From positions 1 through 40,648 of the forward strand of contig CANMUM010000016.1 in the NCBI GenBank assembly GCA_947501025.1: a stretch of 40,648 nt of DNA. Direction: 5' to 3'. Positions within the stretch are counted from its first letter, which is position 1. Every line of letters starts with the position of its first letter. The stretch comes from an uncultured Paracoccaceae bacterium (GTDB lineage: Bacteria > Pseudomonadota > Alphaproteobacteria > Rhodobacterales > Rhodobacteraceae). The translations under genes and the position numbers were made by a program. Of the stretch, positions 32,368 to 40,571 are shown piece by piece. Under the pieces are notes generated by a model. It had not been told where the DNA came from. It made no database searches and was given only the letters and a program-made list of their open reading frames with translations.

Positions 32368-33517
32368 CATCTCTTATTTAGAACAAATCATCTCGAATGG
32401 TGCCCCCGAGTTATTTACTCTTGAGCAGCAAGGAATTTTTGACGAACTTGTGGCTTATTTTGAAAGCGACCAATGCGCAGAACGAACACTTTACCCAGAC
32501 CAAGTTGAAAATTACCAATTAAGCACGTTTTCTTATGGATTGGCGCAGAGAAATGCAGAATTGCAACTTGGATATGAGCAAACATTTGTAGTTTTCGCGA
32601 CGGGGCAAAATCTTGACTTAAAAGCTGCGGAGCGTGGTTTGGTTCGCTTGACGGCCGCGCATGCTCAAACCCAAATTGAGTTTAATCTCTCGGCTTCAAC
32701 CAGCATCGATGTCGTTATACCAGCGGGCACAAGAGTCAGCGCAGGAAGCACAGAAACCATTTTTGCCACAACGCAAACGCTTATTGTTGCGGCAGGCGAA
32801 ACTAGCGGCCAAACCCTTGCAGTTGCAAATATTCCTGGCACGGCCTCAAACCGTCTGCCTATTGGAGCTGTTTCAACGATTTTAGACCCGATCGCATATG
32901 TGGCATCTGCAACGAATGTGACAGAGACTGGCGGCGGCGGAGATGCTGAAGATGATGAAACGTTCCGCTCACGTATTTTGCGTTTTTGGGAGACTTTATC
33001 GAAAGCAGGTAGCAACCGTGCTTATGAGGCCCATGTGCTGGCTTCTCACCCAGATATCATTGATTGCAATGCAGTATCTGTGAACTCTACCGATGTAAGC
33101 CCTGTTCCAGATCCATGTTATATTGATTTATATGTTTTGCTTGCATCTGGCGCGCCGAATATCGAGGATCTTGCCGTTGTAACTGAATACATGTCAAGCG
33201 ATGAGCGCCGTGCACATGGCGATAAAGTCACTGTATATGCTGCGGTTGCAGTCGAATTTACTGTTAACTTGATTGTTAGAACTCAAAATATAACGCCTGA
33301 TTTAACGGCGCGGATAAATGATCAAAACGATATAATTATAACGTTGTGGCGTTCACAACTTGGTCGAAATGTTGCGCCATCTGAGCTTACATCTGCGATC
33401 AAAAGCCTTGATGGTGTTGAGGACGCATCGGTTGATTTTGGTTATATAGAAATTGACGGCCGCTCGTTCGCGAATTGTACCTCTATAAATGTAAATATGG
33501 TTGAGGTGGGTCAATGA
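32360..33517 (+). CDS. Baseplate protein J (Mu gp47, P2 gpJ-like)
   Basis: A 385-aa baseplate J protein. It has YQLSTFSYGLAQRNAELQLG, GQNLDLKAAERGLVRL, VVIPAGTRVSAG, ANIPGTASNRLPIGAVS, and ETFRSRILRFWETLSKAGSN, with the ESDEAFR-like EDDETFR. It overlaps gpW by 8 bp. Confidence 0.94.
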   Translation: MFDISYLEQIISNGAPELFTLEQQGIFDELVAYFESDQCAERTLYPDQVENYQLSTFSYGLAQRNAELQLGYEQTFVVFATGQNLDLKAAERGLVRLTAAHAQTQIEFNLSASTSIDVVIPAGTRVSAGSTETIFATTQTLIVAAGETSGQTLAVANIPGTASNRLPIGAVSTILDPIAYVASATNVTETGGGGDAEDDETFRSRILRFWETLSKAGSNRAYEAHVLASHPDIIDCNAVSVNSTDVSPVPDPCYIDLYVLLASGAPNIEDLAVVTEYMSSDERRAHGDKVTVYAAVAVEFTVNLIVRTQNITPDLTARINDQNDIIITLWRSQLGRNVAPSELTSAIKSLDGVEDASVDFGYIEIDGRSFANCTSINVNMVEVGQ

Positions 33518-34209
33518 ACACTTCTCTTCAACATTTAATTTCTCCCGCCATTAAAGATGGCAATCAAGAACTTTTATTGCAAGCGGCGGATGCTCAAATT
33601 CAGCATCCTATTTTGCAAAAATTATTCATAAAAGATCCGCAGACATGCTTGAGTGAAGCTCTGCCAATTATGATTGCCGAATACTCTCTTGAAGAATTTA
33701 TTGAAGAAGGACTGGTTGAGCAGGCTATCCGTGATCTACTTTCGGCGGGTCCCGTTCTGCACTCTATCAAAGGCACGATGCCAGGCATTCAATATGCGCT
33801 TGATCGTGTTGGTGTGTCTGCTTCTGTTGTAGAGTGGTTTGAAACTGAACCTGAAGGCAAACCAGGAACGCATCAAATAACGGTTGATGTCAATCAAACT
33901 CTTTTTGAGGGCACGGCCGTCATCGATGACAAGACAATTGCTCAGATTTGGCGCTTGATTAATGTGATGAAACGTTGGTCTCAAAAGACTTATTTGCGTA
34001 TCGCATTGAAAATGACATCTACGGTCGGCATGGCCTCAGTAATAAAAGCAGCAAATATGGTTAAGCTTGATCACAGCGGCATCACGCCAGCTCAATCATT
34101 GGCGTCAGTAGCTACCGTTGGCGTGATAGCTATAGGCGTCACACACATCAACTTAACATCAAAGGATATGATATGGGAAACACGTTATCCCCGCTACTTA
34201 CAAGCGTAG
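33514..34209 (+). CDS. Tail protein I (P2 gpI-like)
   Basis: A 231-aa gpI family protein with ALPIMIAEYSLEEFIEEGLVE, then HSIKGTMPGIQYALDRVG and VVEWFETEPEGKPGTHQI. It joins wedge to fibres. It starts on the previous stop (ATGA) and its end overlaps the fibre gene by 37 bp. Confidence 0.9.
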   Translation: MNTSLQHLISPAIKDGNQELLLQAADAQIQHPILQKLFIKDPQTCLSEALPIMIAEYSLEEFIEEGLVEQAIRDLLSAGPVLHSIKGTMPGIQYALDRVGVSASVVEWFETEPEGKPGTHQITVDVNQTLFEGTAVIDDKTIAQIWRLINVMKRWSQKTYLRIALKMTSTVGMASVIKAANMVKLDHSGITPAQSLASVATVGVIAIGVTHINLTSKDMIWETRYPRYLQA

Positions 34210-35822
34210 GTATTGCAGCGGTATTTAATGCCAATAATGATGGGCTGCAGGCTCATATTTCGCATATTGCAATCGGTGACGGTACTTGGATGCCTGGCTT
34301 TGATGCAACCAATCTTAACAACGAAATTGAGCGTGTTGAAATATTAAATAGTGAGCGCTTGGGGCCGCATCAAATCCATATCACTGCTGCTATTCCAGCA
34401 GGTGCGCCAGAGTTTTGGGTGCATGAAATTGGCGTTTTTCTCTCAGATGGCACAATGCTTGCAATTTGGGCTTCCGAAACAACGCCGATTGCTTATCGAT
34501 CAGAAACGGCCGACTTCTTGTTATCATTTGATTTGAAACTTGAGGCCGTACCTGCTGATAGTGTGATTGTTGATGGCACAGGTGGTATCTCACTTGCGCC
34601 AGCAGATACCAATCGCTTTGGTGTCGTTAAACTTGTAGATCCGACCAATGTGGCAACACTGCCCCTAACCTCAAAGGAGGTTATGACAAAACAAGCCACA
34701 CTTGAACTGCTTAATCATAAATGGGGCGTTGAGGGTTTTGAGCAAATTGACGTGGGTGCTGGCAAGGATTACGAGACCTTGCAAGAGGCATGGAACGCGC
34801 TCAAGGGCAAGCAGATTGACCGCGACATCAAGATCAAAGTGGCGAATGGCACTTATGATTGGACGGGCGTTACTCTCAATGGTCAACCCTTTGCATCGCG
34901 TATTAAAATCGAAGGCGATGTGACCACGCCGAGTGCATGTGCGATAAGGTTCACAGGTATTTCAAATGGCATTGTCATTGATGGATGCCAAGGGCTAGTA
35001 ATTTCTGGTTTCCGTTTAGAAGGCAATACCACCGAGGCGCATTTCACTCATCAATTGATGCTCGTTCGTAATGGTTCGTTTGTTTATTGTTCGGAAGGTT
35101 CAATGGAGTTTGATAAAGCCCATATGGGCGTTGAGGTGCAATATAGCGCACGTTTGATATGTGATGGCGCAACCTTTCAAAATATTTTACATCATAATAT
35201 TTATGCCAATGGGGGCGCATCTATACATTGTAGGCGTTCAAATATTGTAGGGATTGGCCAAGATACATATACAACTATTCCCACGAATATTGATCGTGAT
35301 GAGCGCCAATATGCGTCTTATGGTATTTTTATCGCTGATGGAGCACAAGCATGGACACGCGGTAGTGTCATATCAAATTGCCATACTGGCTTGACTGCCA
35401 CACGAAATGCTTATCTTCATGCGGATGATGTTAATGTATCAAATTGTCGGATAGGCTTTTACGCGGGGGCTGGCGGCGAGATCTGGGCACATTGGAATCA
35501 AGCATATACCACTACGCCTGAAAGCCATTCACAGGCAACAAATTGCATATATGGCTATTATGCAGCAGCCAACGGCACGATGGTTGCCGTTGGCGCTTAT
35601 GCCGATAATTGTACAGATGGCTTTCGCTGTTCGCAGGGAGGCTTCATGAATAGTTCCAATGCCCGTTCGCGAAATAATACACAAAATGGCTTTGTCGCGT
35701 CTTATGGCAGTTTCATGAATGCAAGCGGCACATCCAGCGCATCCACAGGCAACGCCACAAAATATTCACCTGCAACAAGCGGCACACATGGCAATGTGGG
35801 CGGCATGATCTATTGGAGCTAA
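34173..35822 (+). CDS. Tail fibre, collar-type N-terminus plus beta-helix
   Basis: A 549-aa receptor-binding fibre. Residues about 1-175 match the phage tail-collar fibre N-terminus (DUF3751-like): ISHIAIGDGTWMPG, HQIHITAAIPAG, FWVHEIGVFLSDG, NRFGVVKLVD. Residues about 190-530 form a right-handed beta-helix opening IDVGAGKDYETLQEAWNALK, with repeating coils such as GIVIDGCQGLVISGF, SYGIFIADGAQAW and GFVASYGSFMNAS. The end is glycine-rich. AAAGGA stands before ATG 34173. Confidence 0.9.
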   Translation: MGNTLSPLLTSVGIAAVFNANNDGLQAHISHIAIGDGTWMPGFDATNLNNEIERVEILNSERLGPHQIHITAAIPAGAPEFWVHEIGVFLSDGTMLAIWASETTPIAYRSETADFLLSFDLKLEAVPADSVIVDGTGGISLAPADTNRFGVVKLVDPTNVATLPLTSKEVMTKQATLELLNHKWGVEGFEQIDVGAGKDYETLQEAWNALKGKQIDRDIKIKVANGTYDWTGVTLNGQPFASRIKIEGDVTTPSACAIRFTGISNGIVIDGCQGLVISGFRLEGNTTEAHFTHQLMLVRNGSFVYCSEGSMEFDKAHMGVEVQYSARLICDGATFQNILHHNIYANGGASIHCRRSNIVGIGQDTYTTIPTNIDRDERQYASYGIFIADGAQAWTRGSVISNCHTGLTATRNAYLHADDVNVSNCRIGFYAGAGGEIWAHWNQAYTTTPESHSQATNCIYGYYAAANGTMVAVGAYADNCTDGFRCSQGGFMNSSNARSRNNTQNGFVASYGSFMNASGTSSASTGNATKYSPATSGTHGNVGGMIYWS

Positions 35823-35826
35823 GACA

Positions 35827-36318
35827 ATGTTTGACTTAACGATGGATGATCAAAACATCACGCCTGACCTTGAAACCATGCGCAATGAGGCGCTTTTGGG
35901 ACTGAGGGAAGACGCTAATGCACTGCGCCAGAAATATCTTGGTGGCGTGCACCCCGAGCGCGTGACGGGCTATATCTTAAAGGATTTGTTTGGCGGTTTT
36001 TGGTCGCTTTCAGATGGTTTGCCCGATGATAACCCAGTCAAGACAGCACTGGAAGCTTTTGTAGCCACAGGCAAGAAAGGCTTTGAGATTGAGGCCGCTT
36101 TCACAGATGAAGAAGCTATCGATTTGCGTGATGAAGCACTTGGCAAATCAATGGCGCTTTTCTTGATCAATCAAGCCATTGAAGGTTTTGAACGCGCGGC
36201 CAATACCGCTCTAATCCAAGCCACAAACGAAACCGAGCTTGAAACCGCCAAAACTCAAGAAACAGCTTTCCGCGCTCAAGCGGTCAAGCAGATCAATGAA
36301 ATCATAGCGGGGCAATAA
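35827..36318 (+). CDS. Fibre-proximal protein, DUF4376-like
   Basis: A 163-aa helical protein directly after the fibre. A region EALLGLREDANALRQKYL and a C-terminal alanine- and glutamate-rich helix resemble tail-fibre-associated or assembly proteins, but the match is loose. GGAG precedes the ATG by 8 nt. A chaperone for the fibre is possible. Confidence 0.6.
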   Translation: MFDLTMDDQNITPDLETMRNEALLGLREDANALRQKYLGGVHPERVTGYILKDLFGGFWSLSDGLPDDNPVKTALEAFVATGKKGFEIEAAFTDEEAIDLRDEALGKSMALFLINQAIEGFERAANTALIQATNETELETAKTQETAFRAQAVKQINEIIAGQ

Positions 36319-36755
36319 TGAGCTTTAATCAAACACCTATTGTTGTGCGAGCTACTGTTTACAAACATAGAGACACATCGCGTTGGCCACCTGCATGGCG
36401 CCCACAAAACTGGATATTGCACGAGGAAATTAAGTATAATGTAGGTTCCTTAGAACATCCAAGAGATGTGATTACTGTGCCGTCTGGCTATGTATTCGAT
36501 GGCGCATCTGTACCTGTATTATTCACGGTGTTTTTCCCAAAAGCACATCCTCTCTATATGAAAGCAGCATGTTTACATGATTGGCTTTATGAAAATGCGG
36601 GTCGTCATACATATAGTCGCGAAGAAGTCGACGAAATTTTTAAAGAAGCCCTTTTGGTTCTTGGCATGCCAAAGCTTTATGCAAATTGTATGTTTTGGGC
36701 TGTACGTATTGGCGGCAGAAAATATTGGAAACGTAATTTGGAGAAAAATCTATGA
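36318..36755 (+). CDS. DUF1353 protein
   Basis: A 145-aa DUF1353 protein. The family pattern is visible in ITVPSGYVFDGASVPVLF then AACLHDWLYENAG and YSREEVDEIFKEALLVLG. The conserved HDW..Y and FDGASVP suggest an enzyme, perhaps acting on the cell wall, but the function is unknown. It overlaps its neighbours by one to four bases. Confidence 0.85.
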   Translation: MSFNQTPIVVRATVYKHRDTSRWPPAWRPQNWILHEEIKYNVGSLEHPRDVITVPSGYVFDGASVPVLFTVFFPKAHPLYMKAACLHDWLYENAGRHTYSREEVDEIFKEALLVLGMPKLYANCMFWAVRIGGRKYWKRNLEKNL

Positions 36756-37003
36756 GCACTGTTCATTATCAATTATCAGAAACATGGACCAAAGTATCTG
36801 ATGGCAAAATGGGTATTCAGGTTCTAAGCGGAAGTGTTCACCTTCATTTCGGCACTGAAACACCTTCTGAAGGTACACTGGATTTCCATATTTTAAGTTT
36901 CAACAATCCAGTATACCCATCTACTTTTGGATATACTGGTGAAGAGAGTGGCTATATGCGTGCGGCATCACTCACGGATACGAAAGTTGTGGTGACGTCA
37001 TGA
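36752..37003 (+). CDS. Hypothetical protein near tail fibre
   Basis: An 83-aa beta-rich protein (MGIQVLSGSVHLHFG, GTLDFHILSF). The ATG overlaps the DUF1353 stop, and its stop overlaps the next start. It resembles small structural phage proteins of the fibre region, but no family is recognised. Confidence 0.65.
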   Translation: MSTVHYQLSETWTKVSDGKMGIQVLSGSVHLHFGTETPSEGTLDFHILSFNNPVYPSTFGYTGEESGYMRAASLTDTKVVVTS

Positions 37004-37740
37004 TAAATCCCCATTCTATGGCTGATATAGATTCAAAACTTCGAACACCAACTTGGCCGCCTGTGACGCCGTTTCATATTCATCCTGCTATGGATTTTGA
37101 AGTCAATTCTGAAGGTGATGTGACAGAAATTGATTTCGGTGGGGGTTATAAAATGGTAATTACTGGAGAAGGGGAGCCAGTAAAAATGACCGATGAAGGA
37201 CTGGTGTTTTCCGGTGGGCAATATCTTGAAATGCCCCTTCCAGCCATACTCACCTATGATGCGATTGCCTTTTGCGGTGCGATAACTGCAAAGGGCGGAT
37301 CAGACTGGTCAGCAAAATACCAGGTTCCATTCTCAGCATGGTCTGCCGACACCAAAACATCAACTTATCGTAGGGTTAGCCGTGCAATTGAGGCTGATCT
37401 TGGTTCGCTTAAAATTAATTCTACTGGTTTACCAACTTCTGAAATCGGCAATCTCAATAACGACCATAAATTTGTGATGGGGGCATATTGCGAGACACGT
37501 GCCGATTTGGTGACACAAGAATGGCCTTCTGAACTATGGATTAACGCACAGATATGCATGTCGCTCAATCAGTACAGCACAATCAATGCCGAGAAATTTA
37601 TTGTGGGTATGGATATGCATGGCATTCTTCATGAAGGATTTGCATTTGTTAGCGCGCAAGGGTCTACCGATAGCTTACTTCAAGAAGGGGCAAGCATGAG
37701 GTGGATAAGCGAAACATTAATGACGAATTGGAATGCATAA
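37000..37740 (+). CDS. Hypothetical protein, possible fibre/tip component
   Basis: A 246-aa protein I do not recognise. Beta-rich, with EIDFGGGYKMVITGEGE, then LVFSGGQYLEMPLPAIL, which looks like a lectin-like beta-sandwich opening. It has no membrane segment. Its place after the 83-aa protein and far from the lysis genes suggests a virion part. An in-frame ATG at 37018 is an alternative start. Confidence 0.65.
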   Translation: MINPHSMADIDSKLRTPTWPPVTPFHIHPAMDFEVNSEGDVTEIDFGGGYKMVITGEGEPVKMTDEGLVFSGGQYLEMPLPAILTYDAIAFCGAITAKGGSDWSAKYQVPFSAWSADTKTSTYRRVSRAIEADLGSLKINSTGLPTSEIGNLNNDHKFVMGAYCETRADLVTQEWPSELWINAQICMSLNQYSTINAEKFIVGMDMHGILHEGFAFVSAQGSTDSLLQEGASMRWISETLMTNWNA

Positions 37741-37758
37741 AATGGACGGAGATGTGAA

Positions 37759-37824
37759 ATGAAAGGCCTACCATCATATGTCGCAACTGGCGCGGCACAC
37801 ATCGATGCACAAACGCGAACATAA
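37759..37824 (+). CDS. Possible 21-aa peptide
   Basis: An ATG with GGAG upstream opens a 21-codon frame (MKGLPSYVATGAAHIDAQT) in the gap between two genes. It may be a leader peptide or chance. Confidence 0.25.
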   Translation: MKGLPSYVATGAAHIDAQTRT

Positions 37825-37838
37825 GAAGGGAGCTAAAT

Positions 37839-38198
37839 ATGAGTTTGAAACTTTCAATGATGGTGGCCTCCACGCAAGCCGTAACAGGCTTAACAGCCTA
37901 TGGCATAAACGCGACATTGCCCGAATTTTTGGCGGGCGTGGTAATCGGTCTGTTTGGTAACATTGCTATGCAGTTATCAATTGCCAAACCTCAAAGATCG
38001 GGCTTTTTCGTGATCATAAGCTCCTTTGCGTTCATGACGCTTCTCGCGGCCTATTGGGGGGAAGTGAACCTCTTTGGATTTAATCCGCCGCCCTCAGTCG
38101 TCATTGGTATCGCAGGTGCTATTTCAACCATATTGGTGCGAGCGCTGGCTGAAAAGCTTCCTGATTGGATTAACAAAAAAATGGAGGTGAAAAAATGA
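37839..38198 (+). CDS. Small membrane protein, holin-like
   Basis: A 119-aa protein with three hydrophobic segments (about 27-45, 55-75 and 85-103: FLAGVVIGLFGNIAM, FFVIISSFAFMTLLAAYWG, VVIGIAGAISTILVRAL) and a charged tail. The layout suits a holin or exclusion protein. GGGAG precedes the ATG. Confidence 0.7.
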   Translation: MSLKLSMMVASTQAVTGLTAYGINATLPEFLAGVVIGLFGNIAMQLSIAKPQRSGFFVIISSFAFMTLLAAYWGEVNLFGFNPPPSVVIGIAGAISTILVRALAEKLPDWINKKMEVKK

Positions 38199-38506
38199 AT
38201 TATAGTGTCATTTTCCCAATATGCGGAATCTTTATATTTTGTGTGGGCATTTTAGGATTTCTTGTGGTTCAATATTATTTGACACAAACGTCAAAGCTAC
38301 AAATGGAACGCTATAAAATCATCGGCTGGATTGGTCTTTATGGCGGTCTGAGTTCCATAGGGCTTGTCCATGTTTTTGAATGGCACTTCACACCACAAGG
38401 TGATGCTATGCAATTATTTGGTTATGTTCTCTTAAATACATGCGGGCTTGTCGGCATTTATCATATAATCAAAAGTTCTTGGAAACGCGGAAAGCCCCAT
38501 CAGTAA
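38195..38506 (+). CDS. Small membrane protein, three segments
   Basis: A 103-aa protein with hydrophobic segments at about 4-27, 43-60 and 72-92 and a basic end. It starts on the stop of the previous gene (ATGA), so the pair is co-translated. Together they might be an accessory lysis or superinfection pair. Not recognised. Confidence 0.68.
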   Translation: MNYSVIFPICGIFIFCVGILGFLVVQYYLTQTSKLQMERYKIIGWIGLYGGLSSIGLVHVFEWHFTPQGDAMQLFGYVLLNTCGLVGIYHIIKSSWKRGKPHQ

Positions 38507-38635
38507 AGGGAGGTCACTTGGTGCACCAACACCAAGCAACATGGAGCCAATATTAAGCAAGCTCCACCGATCAGCAAAACCTTATGATCGCTCCCACGCC
38601 CTCGAGGGAGAATCGTCTTATAAGGAATTACGAAG
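38507..38635. other. Hairpin-rich gap before right-end cassette
   Basis: CTTGGTG (38517-38523) / CACCAAG (38530-38536) has a 6-nt loop, and CTCCC (38591-38595) / GGGAG (38606-38610) encloses a CCCTCGAGGG palindrome. There is no T-run. This may end the late operon and carry the promoter of the methylase gene. Confidence 0.4.
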
Positions 38636-39463
38636 ATGAGAACAATAGAAGAACACGAAAGCACAGCCGTAAACCCAGTTGCCCCTTGGATGGGTGGTAA
38701 ACGCCATCTTGCAAAGCGCATTTGCGCGATCATCGACGCGGACAACAACCACAAAACATATGCGGAACCATTTGTCGGCATGGGGGGGATATTTTTACGC
38801 CGCCATAAGCAAGCAAAGTCAGAGTTTATCAATGATTATAGCCGTGATGTGCATAATTTCTTCCGCATTCTTCAGGAGCACTATGTGCCATTCATTGAAT
38901 ATATGAAGTGGAAAATTACCACACAAGCTGAGTTTGCGAGGCTTAATAAGCTCGACCCTACATCGATGACGGATATCCAGCGAGCTGCACGATTTCTATA
39001 TCTTCAACGGTTGAGCTTTGGTGGCAAGGTTGACGGCCGCAGTTTTGGTATAGATGTCACACGACCAGCGCGATTTGATTTCACAACATTGCAACCAAAC
39101 CTCGAAGCACTGAAGGAGCGGCTATCTGGCATGACTGTGATGAACATGGATTGGTCTGATTTCATAACCCCCATTGACCGCCCGTCGACGCTCTTCTATC
39201 TCGATCTACCATATTATGGTCACGAGAATGATTATGGCAAAGATATGTTCGGCCGTGATCAGTTTGAGGAGATGGCCAAGCAATTAAAGAACATCAATGG
39301 CCGTTTCATACTGTCATTAAATGACCACAAAGAAGTGCGTAAAATCTTTCATGGCTTTGAATTTCAAGACGAGCAAGTCACATACAAAGCGAGCACAAAA
39401 TCAGGAAAAGCTAAAAAAGTTGGTGAGGTGTTGATAAGTAATTGGGCGTTGCCAAAAACATAA
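38636..39463 (+). CDS. D12-class DNA adenine N6-methylase
   Basis: A 275-aa SAM-dependent methylase of the Dam/D12 class. The order is PWMGGKRHLAKRI (about 17-29), the SAM-binding AEPFVGMGGIF (43-53), FLYLQRLSFGGK, and motif IV at 190-193. Motif IV reads DLPY rather than DPPY, a change from Pro to Leu in the second position. It may be active or altered. It occupies the place of the modification gene mom at the right end of Mu and could protect phage DNA from restriction. Confidence 0.9.
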   Translation: MRTIEEHESTAVNPVAPWMGGKRHLAKRICAIIDADNNHKTYAEPFVGMGGIFLRRHKQAKSEFINDYSRDVHNFFRILQEHYVPFIEYMKWKITTQAEFARLNKLDPTSMTDIQRAARFLYLQRLSFGGKVDGRSFGIDVTRPARFDFTTLQPNLEALKERLSGMTVMNMDWSDFITPIDRPSTLFYLDLPYYGHENDYGKDMFGRDQFEEMAKQLKNINGRFILSLNDHKEVRKIFHGFEFQDEQVTYKASTKSGKAKKVGEVLISNWALPKT

Positions 39464-39474
39464 AGAAGAAAATC

Positions 39475-40422
39475 ATGGATAATTCAGATTTAAGCAACTC
39501 AAATGACGAAGGTCGAAGCATTTATTCTCATCATTTGATATCTCATAAAAATCCTTATAATTGTGAGGGACAGTTATACCGAATCGTTAGTTTATGGGAT
39601 ATGCTTCAATTTAATGCAAAAAACTTGCTTGCAGCGATGAGTTTGCTAGGAAGCGAGGCCACAAGATATTCATTGCTTGCGCAACTTCATACTAAGGGCT
39701 TGGGAACAGCGCAACCACAAACCCTAGAAACTAAGGCACAAGTTCTTAAATCTGTTGAACGAATAAAGGACGTTTCTGAACAATATGAAATGAAGATCTC
39801 GTTTCAGCTTGCCAATGAATGTTTTGAAACGGGTTTGAATTTGCTAGCATGTCAGCGACATTTATCGCCTAATGAAATGTTAAAATTGTCGCGATCTTTT
39901 GAAGTATTGTTAAAAGCTTTCCTTGCTGAGGCTGATACGCGTAAATTCTTTGCGCTTGAGGGTGGAACATCAGATTATCACCAATCTGCAGATGGACTTT
40001 TTGGTGCGGAGGTTGTCGATTCCTTTCCTGAAGCCCAGTACGATATAGAGGAAGCTGGCAGGTGCATCTCATTTGGCTTATCTACGGCGGCAGTGATGCA
40101 TTCAATGCGCGTTCTTGAGATTGGACTGAAATCACTAGCAAGTCATTTTAATGTGGATTTTGGTAGCAATTGGAACCAAACACTTAATGAAATTGAGAAT
40201 AAAATTAGAAGTATAAGAAGAAAAGAACATGGTAATGAACATGAGCGACAAGCCGCAGAGGCAGGTACACATCTTCGATTTATCAAGAACGCTTACCGAA
40301 ATCATGCCATGCACGCGCTCATGAAATATGATCAAAGGGAAAGCAAAGAGATATTTGAAGCCACAAAAGCATTCATGAGACATCAAGCAAATTTAAAAAA
40401 ATCAAATATTTTTGCAGACTAG
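39475..40422 (+). CDS. HEPN-like protein at prophage right end
   Basis: A 315-aa protein. The C-terminal half (about 185-300) is helical and HEPN/DUF4145-like: AGRCISFGLSTAAVMHSMRVLEIGLKSLA (described by key residues A, G and E) and the motif AYRNHAMHAL, with R275 and H280 as the Rx4H pair. The N-terminal half is helical and not recognised. ATG 39475 is preferred over the TTG at 39442. It is AT-rich compared with the tail genes, and ends 92 bp from the prophage end. A defence or lysogeny role is possible; no antitoxin gene is adjacent. Confidence 0.78.
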   Translation: MDNSDLSNSNDEGRSIYSHHLISHKNPYNCEGQLYRIVSLWDMLQFNAKNLLAAMSLLGSEATRYSLLAQLHTKGLGTAQPQTLETKAQVLKSVERIKDVSEQYEMKISFQLANECFETGLNLLACQRHLSPNEMLKLSRSFEVLLKAFLAEADTRKFFALEGGTSDYHQSADGLFGAEVVDSFPEAQYDIEEAGRCISFGLSTAAVMHSMRVLEIGLKSLASHFNVDFGSNWNQTLNEIENKIRSIRRKEHGNEHERQAAEAGTHLRFIKNAYRNHAMHALMKYDQRESKEIFEATKAFMRHQANLKKSNIFAD

Positions 40423-40514
40423 AATCCGACATATCCCGCGGAAACGTCCGAAAGCCAAAAACGCGTTTTGCAAATCAGGGTATGGATGATTGCAAATTAG
40501 CAAATTGCGCTACA
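40423..40514. promoter_or_regulatory. Right-end transposase sites
   Basis: On the minus strand CTAATTTGCA (40491-40500) aligns with CTCATTTGCA at the left end, at the same distance from the terminus; TTTGCAAATCAG (40467-40478) is a second site. A palindrome AAAACGCGTTTT lies at 40458-40469. The terminus is at 40514. Confidence 0.6.
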
Positions 40515-40519
40515 CAAAA
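40515..40519. repeat. Target-site duplication, right copy
   Basis: CAAAA follows the right terminus and matches 1557-1561 exactly. Confidence 0.85.
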
Positions 40520-40571
40520 CCCGCCAACTTAATCGACCCTGCATAGAAATTTAACCGTCATTCAAAAACAG
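40520..40571. other. Short host spacer between two elements
   Basis: With the duplication this makes 57 bp of host DNA between the end of this prophage and the left end of the next element. No gene is visible. Confidence 0.5.

Larger units (their letters stand above)
1562..40514 (+). mobile_element. Complete Mu-like transposable prophage
   Basis: The element spans 38,953 bp. Its left end begins TGTAGGGGGG at 1562; its right end, read on the minus strand from 40514, begins TGTAGCGCAA. The first 24 bases of the two ends agree at 18 positions and both place TTTGCA at the same offset. It is flanked by CAAAA duplications. It carries a MuA-like transposase, MuB-like ATPase, S24 repressor, Ner-like protein, GemA, Mor-type activator, lysis genes, complete Mu-type head genes and P2-type contractile tail genes. 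No large truncation or frameshift is apparent in the core genes, so it may be inducible. Like Mu, packaging is expected to take in host DNA at the ends. This is inferred from the family. Confidence 0.92.
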
